This document shows positions 58,536 to 64,000 of a stretch of DNA of 64,000 nt, in pieces. A program made the position numbers and the translations under genes. Position 1 is the first letter of the stretch. Each line of letters opens with the position of its first letter. The stretch covers positions 605,230-669,229 of the forward strand of contig NC_018252.1 in NCBI RefSeq assembly GCF_000227135.1. Direction: 5' to 3'. Source of the stretch: Leishmania donovani. Lineage: Eukaryota; Euglenozoa; Kinetoplastea; Trypanosomatida; Trypanosomatidae. A model generated the notes under the pieces. The model was not told the DNA's origin. It was given only the letters and a program-made list of their open reading frames with translations, and made no database searches.

Positions 58536-61500
58536 CTAACGGCGGCCAGTGTAGGCGGCCAGCACCTGCGCAGGGTCAAGGAGACGCAACGCTTCACTCG
58601 TTGTCGCAGACGGGCCGGCCGCCGCCAGCGCGGCCTCGATGCGTGCAGCGTGCATTTTCACTGCCTGCACGCGGTGGAAGAGGAGGGGCAGCGTTGCCGC
58701 AGCACCGCCGCCCTTCTGACCTGCATGATCGGCAGTGGCTATGACGCTGGCGGCTGCCGTCGCCGACGTCGCACGCGTCAGCTTTTCCTCCAGGTAGGCG
58801 ACGCGCGAGCGCACAAAAGCCGGCGAGAAGAGAAGTGCGGTCAGAACCGCGGTGAGGGTGAGCTGTGTATCGACCCGCTGCCGTGGATGCTGCTGCAGGA
58901 GCATCTGCGCGGCTTTCGCGGAGGAGCGCGTTTGGGGGCCCACTGCAGAGGGCACAGACAAAAGGGGCGCTGAAGCCCCGCCGTCGGGGAAGAAGGTCAG
59001 TGCTGCAGCCCTGGCCGGCTTCCTGCTCTTCGCCTCGGCGCTGCCGTTCTCCTCCGTCACCAGCAGCGACTCCTTCTTGTTCCTGAACCCGGCGCTAGAG
59101 GAACGAGGCTGAAGCTCTGCGGCGGTGGCCTTCAACATCGACGCCGCCGCCATGGTTCTCTCGTGCAGGGCGTGGTGCGCCGCAAGGGCCTCGCACATCG
59201 ACTCCACGCCCTCCTCGGCCACAGGCGCCCGCAGCAGCGTCAGCAACGGACCCAGCACGTGCGATGCGTACGGGCCGATCGGCCGCACAAGGTGTTGCAC
59301 TGCCTCGGGGTCCTGCAGGGAAACCGGAGGGGCAGAGGCGGCTGCAGCGTTGGCTCTGGCTCCTGCATTGCTGCTGATTATGGCCTCCGCAGGGGATGCC
59401 GTGTTGGCGGCGCTGCTGTTACTGCTCTTGCGGATGAGGCTGACCGACCCGCCGGCGTCCTCGCTGCTCTTGCCAAGGACCACTACAACGCTGGGGTTTC
59501 CTCCAGCCGTCGCTCCTGCCACTATGTAGGGGCCTGTGAGAAGCTGCCACACCAGCTGTGGCTCCCTACGCAGCGCCGCTCGCGCAGCGTCCAGGGCAGC
59601 GGCCACCGTTGGCACTCCTCCGACGGCGTCGGCGCCGCCACCACGCGTGGCAGCCAAGCCCGCCGAGCCGGCCCTAGTATTGCCTCTGTGTGCAGTTCCC
59701 TTGGACGCGGCAAAGCATTTTCGGTCTTGCTGGGAGGCAGGGCCACGAACGTTGCCTCCACCGCCGCCTGCCGCGTTTCCGACGTTGTCGGGATGCGACA
59801 AGACTGTCATGGCCTGCCTCGCCGCCACGGCGGTGCTCACGACCTCGCCGGCTCCGCTTTCGCTCCCGAGGGCGGACCACTCGCGCAGCGGCAGCAGGCG
59901 CAGTAGTTCAGCGCCACCATACTCGCCCTCCAGCGCCTGGAGCTCCTTCAAGGAGTAGACGTCGTGCAGTAGCACCAGAATCTCCGTGAGCGCCTCCTGC
60001 TGAGTTGTGGCGGGCGAGACCACACCGATGCAGTTGGGGGTCGCCTCTGAGGCTCCGGTGGCGCCCAGTGAAGCCGCAACGACTCGCGGCGACCTGGCGA
60101 CGGATTCCTTGGCACCACTAACCGCGGTGCGCGCGCTCGCGCCTTCCCACGGCGGCGGAATGATGGCATACTTGGTTTCCTGAATGGCACGCAAAGTGCT
60201 GAACTCAACGGGAATGCTGGTGGCGGCAGCGACAGTGGGCGGCGGCGGCGATGGTGCGACATTACGCCGCCCTGACCCTACACGCTCCTGCACAACGGAC
60301 AGCTTCTTCAGTGGTCCCAGCGAGCCCTGCCGTGCGGTTGCGACGCGGACAACCTGAGCGGAGGCCTCAAGGGTACGCTGCAGCGTGGTGAGTCGATCAG
60401 GCGCCAACCCCTCCACAGGCAGCAGCCGGCTCACTGCAGGTGGAGAGGTCGCGGTCGGAAGGAGCGGCGCTGTGCCCTTGCACGATGTCGCCGAGCCGCC
60501 TCGGACGGCACGAAAATACAAACTATTGTGTACCGAGGGCAGCAGTGGGGTAGCGATTGCGGCTGAGGGGAGGGGGCCTGATCTCGTGGATGCTGCTACT
60601 GCTAGCTGCGAGGTGGCTGACTCAGGTGTGCCGGCCGTCTCGGCAGACGAGGGAAAGAGAGGGCGATCAAACGGCACGTCGATCGTCACGTTCAGCGCTG
60701 CTTTGCCGCTGCCGACACTCACGTGTGTCGGCGCCGGCGCTGCCGTGATACTGGTCGTTGCAGGCGAGACGGACAGTGTCTTGATCTGCTTGCGGCCCGC
60801 GTGCAGCGGCGATGACGGGGCTGAAGGACCGGCGGAGTCGAATACCGGCACTCGAAAGCTAGGGGCAGAGTGGAAGGCGTTCTGCGTGTCCGGCCTTTCC
60901 CCGTTTCCTTCGGCGCTCTCCGAAGCCGCTGCCGCCGCTGCCATCTGCGTCCGTTGCCAGCCATCAGCGGAGAGCGGCATGCCCGGCTGCGAGAGTGTCC
61001 AGACAGCGTGAAAGGACTCCCATATCTCCTCTTGCTGTCGACAGGCAGCAGCGGTGCTCTGCGCTGCCGCTTCCTGTGCTTGCCGCTGTTGGCAAAGGTA
61101 GGCCGCGTAGGCGCGCTCCAAGTCCTTCGCCGTGGGAGACTTGGCGAAGGGGTCGCCCGCCGCTCTAAGCCCTTTCGTGCAACTCGGCGAGGTACGCGGC
61201 CGAGCACTGCTCACCGCAGTAGCAGTGGAAGTGGCGGTGCTGCACGAACGGTTCTCGTGTGTGAGCCCGTTCCACCGCGCCGGTGCCGCTGCCTCCTCGC
61301 GCTCCTTTGGTGTGACGGACTGGTGATCAAGCACCTCCACCTGGGGGAGCGCCGCTATACATCGCTCGCGGTATCGCGGCTCCCCTGTGACCGGGTTGCC
61401 GCGCAGGTCCAGAAAGCGAAGGTTTCGCAGCCGCTTCAGGGCATCCAGCACCTTGCCGAGGCCTGTAAGCTGATTGTGCGCCAGCGACAGGTGCTCCAAG

Positions 61501-62018
61501 AGGAAGAGGCGCGGGATGTCAGTACCACCCGCAATGTCGCTGATGCGGTTGTACGCGGCGTGGAGGTGAGTCAGCTGCCGACATCCGCGGTAAAGGGGAG
61601 GCGGTGGCGGGAGAAGGGGGAGTCCATCAGCGGCGGTTATGGTCGAGGCAGGCGAGGATGCACCCAGCGTCGATGATGGCAAGAGCAGATTGTGGAGGGT
61701 TTCGAGTGCGTTGTGCGCCAAGACGATGCAGCGCAGGTGCTCAAAGCGAAGAAAGTTGGGGTGCAGCGAGGTGAAGCCGCGGCGGCTGCAGACGTACTCG
61801 ACCACCTCCGGCACTGCTGTCGAGGGAATGTTCAGCTCGGCCAGCGGGTCGCACACAAGAGAGGCGCCGCTTCTGGAAGCAAGGAACGCTTCGGTACCGT
61901 GGCTGCTGCCGCTCAGCTGCGCGGCAACGGGCGCCGACCCGCTGCAGAGTTTTCTCGCCTGCGGCCTGGCCTCACGACGTAAAATGTCGTGGTAGCGCCG
62001 CTGATCGCCCGCCCGCAT
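58536..62018 (-). CDS. Leucine-rich-repeat protein with long disordered tail
   Basis: An 1160-residue protein. Residues 80-240 hold SDS22-type leucine-rich repeats: FEHLRCIVLAHNALETL, CRQLTHLHAAYNRISDI, FLLEHLSLAHNQLTGL and NLRFLDLRGNPVTGEPRYRE, closed by an LRRcap-like ALPQVEVLDHQSV. These surfaces bind proteins; in trypanosomatids many such proteins belong to the flagellum or basal body. From about 245 on the sequence is mostly low complexity, with helical patches such as the stretch near 670-700 (LTEILVLLHDVYSLKELQAL) and at the C-terminus (RVQAVKMHAARIEAALAAAG). No enzyme motif is present. The ATG at 62018 is the first after the predicted acceptor at 62088-62087. Confidence 0.82.
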   Translation of the reverse strand: MRAGDQRRYHDILRREARPQARKLCSGSAPVAAQLSGSSHGTEAFLASRSGASLVCDPLAELNIPSTAVPEVVEYVCSRRGFTSLHPNFLRFEHLRCIVLAHNALETLHNLLLPSSTLGASSPASTITAADGLPLLPPPPPLYRGCRQLTHLHAAYNRISDIAGGTDIPRLFLLEHLSLAHNQLTGLGKVLDALKRLRNLRFLDLRGNPVTGEPRYRERCIAALPQVEVLDHQSVTPKEREEAAAPARWNGLTHENRSCSTATSTATAVSSARPRTSPSCTKGLRAAGDPFAKSPTAKDLERAYAAYLCQQRQAQEAAAQSTAAACRQQEEIWESFHAVWTLSQPGMPLSADGWQRTQMAAAAAASESAEGNGERPDTQNAFHSAPSFRVPVFDSAGPSAPSSPLHAGRKQIKTLSVSPATTSITAAPAPTHVSVGSGKAALNVTIDVPFDRPLFPSSAETAGTPESATSQLAVAASTRSGPLPSAAIATPLLPSVHNSLYFRAVRGGSATSCKGTAPLLPTATSPPAVSRLLPVEGLAPDRLTTLQRTLEASAQVVRVATARQGSLGPLKKLSVVQERVGSGRRNVAPSPPPPTVAAATSIPVEFSTLRAIQETKYAIIPPPWEGASARTAVSGAKESVARSPRVVAASLGATGASEATPNCIGVVSPATTQQEALTEILVLLHDVYSLKELQALEGEYGGAELLRLLPLREWSALGSESGAGEVVSTAVAARQAMTVLSHPDNVGNAAGGGGGNVRGPASQQDRKCFAASKGTAHRGNTRAGSAGLAATRGGGADAVGGVPTVAAALDAARAALRREPQLVWQLLTGPYIVAGATAGGNPSVVVVLGKSSEDAGGSVSLIRKSSNSSAANTASPAEAIISSNAGARANAAAASAPPVSLQDPEAVQHLVRPIGPYASHVLGPLLTLLRAPVAEEGVESMCEALAAHHALHERTMAAASMLKATAAELQPRSSSAGFRNKKESLLVTEENGSAEAKSRKPARAAALTFFPDGGASAPLLSVPSAVGPQTRSSAKAAQMLLQQHPRQRVDTQLTLTAVLTALLFSPAFVRSRVAYLEEKLTRATSATAAASVIATADHAGQKGGGAAATLPLLFHRVQAVKMHAARIEAALAAAGPSATTSEALRLLDPAQVLAAYTGRR

Positions 62019-62634
62019 ACTCCACCTTCTTTGCCAATACCGCGTGTGTACGTGTGTGTGCGCGTACGTGTATGAATGCTAGCCTCCTTGCACCGATGAA
62101 GAAAGAGGGATGAAGGATCGAGGTGGAGATGGAGCGGAGGCGTGCACAGAGAGCGGTTGATGTGCGCGCTGAGAGAGAACGTGCATGAGAGGAGAGGGGG
62201 AGGGGCGAGAGGAGAGATGGGGCTGGGAGCGGCAGAGTCGCCGAAGCCGAACAACTCTTGCTTTTCGTCCGCCTTCCCTTGTCCTCACCCCCTGTCGACC
62301 TTGCAGAGCGCACACTTCACAGTGGCAAACACATATACCTATGTGGCGTGCTGGGAGAGTTTCGGGGATGTGCGCCACCCTGCTCTTCAGCGGGAGCGTC
62401 TCACTACAGCGTGCATCACCAGCTCCTTTCCTTCTTCTGTCACACATGCCAAAGGAGAACAGAGGGCGAGGGCTGAGAGGCTGCAGGCCTGAGGCTTTTC
62501 TTCACGCGTTCGTCCTGCGCGCCGATTGGATGGCGCTCGTCGGAACACAATGCAGTGCCTCGCTCGTGAACACAACCGCGCATACAAATACGCTTAAAAT
62601 GCTTTTCTCGCGGCCACGCCCACACGCGGACACA

Positions 62635-62665
<31 letters not shown>

Positions 62666-62701
62666 CAGAAAGAGCGCCAGTGCTGTCGATTAAGTCGACC
62701 G
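62019..62701. other. Intergenic spacer (LSm8 3' UTR / LRR gene 5' UTR)
   Basis: A short spacer with no gene. It contains (CA)n at 62632-62665 close to the LSm8 stop and a purine tract (pyrimidine in sense) at 62095-62130. Confidence 0.6.
62087..62130 (-). promoter_or_regulatory. Predicted spliced-leader acceptor, LRR gene
   Basis: On the minus strand the tract CCTTCATCCCTCTTTCTTC is followed by ATCGGTGCAAG, with AG at 62088-62087. No ATG lies between it and the start at 62018. Confidence 0.55.
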
Positions 62702-63097
62702 TCACGACGACCTCGCTACAGCAGTAGCAGGCGGCATATCCCGTCCTCGCCAATCCTTCACGTTTGTGCCAGCCTCCTCGTACACGTCGATGGCAGCAAT
62801 GGAAACGACGTCGGCACCGCGCAGCATCATCACGCCTAGTTGTACCTCTTCCAGGGGCGGCAGAGCGCCGCTTGCAGTGCCACCGCTGCTGACAGCCGTG
62901 GAGACACCTTCATCGACAACGCCACCGTTGTCCTCTTCGGCCGCGCCATCGTCGAAATCGTACGGCGCGCCAGTGCGCTCGACGCAGGATGTGAGTACGA
63001 TGTTCAGCAGCTGATCGGCTGCGTGGAGTACGCCGACGAGATTACGACCATCTACCGTCACCACGGAGACACGCTTGCGCAGGTACTGGGAGAGCAT
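62702..63097 (-). CDS. LSM8: LSm8-like U6 snRNA-binding Sm protein
   Basis: A 131-residue Sm-fold protein. Sm1 (about 1-40) reads YLRKRVSVVTVDGRNLVGVL followed by DQLLNIVL, and Sm2 is LGVMMLRGADVVSIAAID (87-104). The RGADVV and the SIAAID ending are closest to LSm8, the subunit that sets the nuclear LSm2-8 ring on the U6 snRNA 3' end apart from the cytoplasmic LSm1-7 ring. Between Sm1 and Sm2 is a 40-residue acidic/Gly/Ser insertion (42-82) where other LSm8 proteins have a short loop. The ATG at 63097 is the first after the acceptor at 63132-63131; the open frame upstream begins with GTG and is not used. Confidence 0.82.
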   Translation of the reverse strand: MLSQYLRKRVSVVTVDGRNLVGVLHAADQLLNIVLTSCVERTGAPYDFDDGAAEEDNGGVVDEGVSTAVSSGGTASGALPPLEEVQLGVMMLRGADVVSIAAIDVYEEAGTNVKDWRGRDMPPATAVARSS

Positions 63098-63130
63098 GTG
63101 CCGCGCGTAACGTCGGATACGCGGGTGGAT

Positions 63131-63175
63131 CTTCAGCACACCACAGACGCACGCACACACAGAAGGGAGAGCCCC
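63131..63175 (-). promoter_or_regulatory. Predicted spliced-leader acceptor, LSm8
   Basis: The minus strand has GGCTCTCCCTTCTGTGTGTG and then a TG-rich stretch to GCTGAAG, with AG at 63132-63131. The first ATG downstream is 63097. Confidence 0.6.
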
Positions 63176-63521
63176 TGGCTGGGGCCGTTCTTTTTTCGAT
63201 ATTATAGCACTCGATGACGTGCGTGTGTGTGTCGGTCAGCCTCCCCGGGGTGAGCCCCAATCCAAATCACAACAGCGGCAACACAGTGCACACTCAATCC
63301 GTTGGAATGATCACATGAAAGAGAGAGAGAGAGACAGAGGGGGAGCGGAGAGACGCAGTGGAGAGAGACATGCGCACACAAACACATACACACAGCCTCG
63401 TTGTATGCTGCCGGGGCAAAGCACGGGTGTAGACGCGGCGGCATGTGCGTCCTCTGCCTTCACGAGCACCCCCCCCCCCAAAAAAAAAAAAACAAGCCGC
63501 ATAAGACGTGCGCAAGAGGGA

Positions 63522-63620
63522 NNNNNNNNNNNNNNNNNNNNNNNNNNNNNNNNNNNNNNNNNNNNNNNNNNNNNNNNNNNNNNNNNNNNNNNNNNNNNNN
63601 NNNNNNNNNNNNNNNNNNNN
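63522..63620. other. Assembly gap (99 N)
   Basis: A run of 99 N. On both sides sits the same text: an A run, then ACAAGCCGCATAAGACGTGC and GCAAGAGGGA (63481-63521 and 63621-63663). Confidence 0.95.
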
Positions 63621-64000
63621 AAAAAAAAAAAAAACAAGCCGCATAAGACGTGCGCAAGAGGGAGGGGGCGTGAAGGTAGAGGAAGGGGGGGGGGCTATGA
63701 GAGGTGGTGCTGGTGCGTATGTGCGAAGCGTGTCCGTAACCCCAACACGAACTAGAACGCTTTGGGCCACACGGTGATGCGTCGGCGACCACTCGGACGA
63801 CATCAGCGCGACGAATGCGGGGCAGGAAGAGGGAAGGCAAACGGGAATGTGTGTGTATATGTGTGCGAGTGGTCTTTCTCGGCTGCCGCACCGCTGCCGC
63901 CTCTCACTCTCCACCCCCATTCGCTTCCAGGTCTCCTCGACGCCAAACATGCAGACCCGCGCACACTCAAACGTGTCGTTCTCTGTCGTCTCAATGTGCC

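Larger units (their letters stand above)
63098..64000. other. Gene-free end region with poly-A/poly-C tract and gap
   Basis: No gene is supported. It holds the LSm8 leader, (GA)n at about 63318-63332, a C9-A12 run at 63470-63492, an assembly gap and a second copy of the same A-run sequence. Confidence 0.6.

Noticed and set aside
1..64000. Strand-switch region or promoter inside the window
   Set aside because: Every supported gene is on the minus strand and no plus-strand gene is credible, so no switch point is present.

Overview
The window looks like a piece of a Leishmania-type trypanosomatid chromosome. All 19 convincing genes lie on the minus strand, so this is the inside of one polycistronic transcription unit whose promoter lies beyond base 64000. 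The genes have no visible introns. They are separated by 0.7-3.6 kb spacers full of (CA)n/(TG)n, poly-G/poly-C and polypyrimidine tracts. Upstream of most start codons there is a pyrimidine tract followed by an AG, as expected for spliced-leader trans-splicing. Coding GC is high, proteins carry long low-complexity insertions, and two spacers hold degenerate copies of one dispersed element that resembles the Leishmania SIDER retroposons. Genus is inferred; no species claim is made.

Layout in the direction of transcription (high to low coordinates): an LSm8-like snRNA-binding protein (62.7-63.1 kb); a leucine-rich-repeat protein (58.5-62.0); the HscB/Jac1 Fe-S co-chaperone (56.1-56.9); a 1916-residue TPR protein (49.3-55.1); MAD2 (47.3-47.9); a 960-residue protein of unknown family (43.6-46.5); a bacterial-type elongation factor P with a mitochondrial presequence (41.8-42.5); a twin CX9C protein (40.8-41.0); mitoribosomal protein uL24m (38.7-40.1); a DGAT2-type acyltransferase (35.7-37.5); a small one-helix membrane protein (33.5-33.9); an MPN protein, probably eIF3f (31.2-32.2); the flagellar radial-spoke-base protein CFAP251 (26.6-30.1); a three-BRCT protein (21.7-25.3); a casein kinase 1 (18.9-20.5); a giant TRAPPC8/Trs85 (8.4-15.3); a CLK/LAMMER kinase (3.9-6.5); and a small Tim chaperone (1.8-2.1).

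The genes do not form a pathway operon. Neighbours in such units are usually unrelated and are controlled after transcription. Even so, mitochondrial biogenesis is well represented: small Tim, twin CX9C, uL24m, EF-P and HscB. The most striking item is the organellar EF-P, which keeps the tip lysine of the bacterial factor. Both assembly gaps (99 N each) are flanked by direct copies of the same sequence, so the sequence at the gaps should not be trusted.
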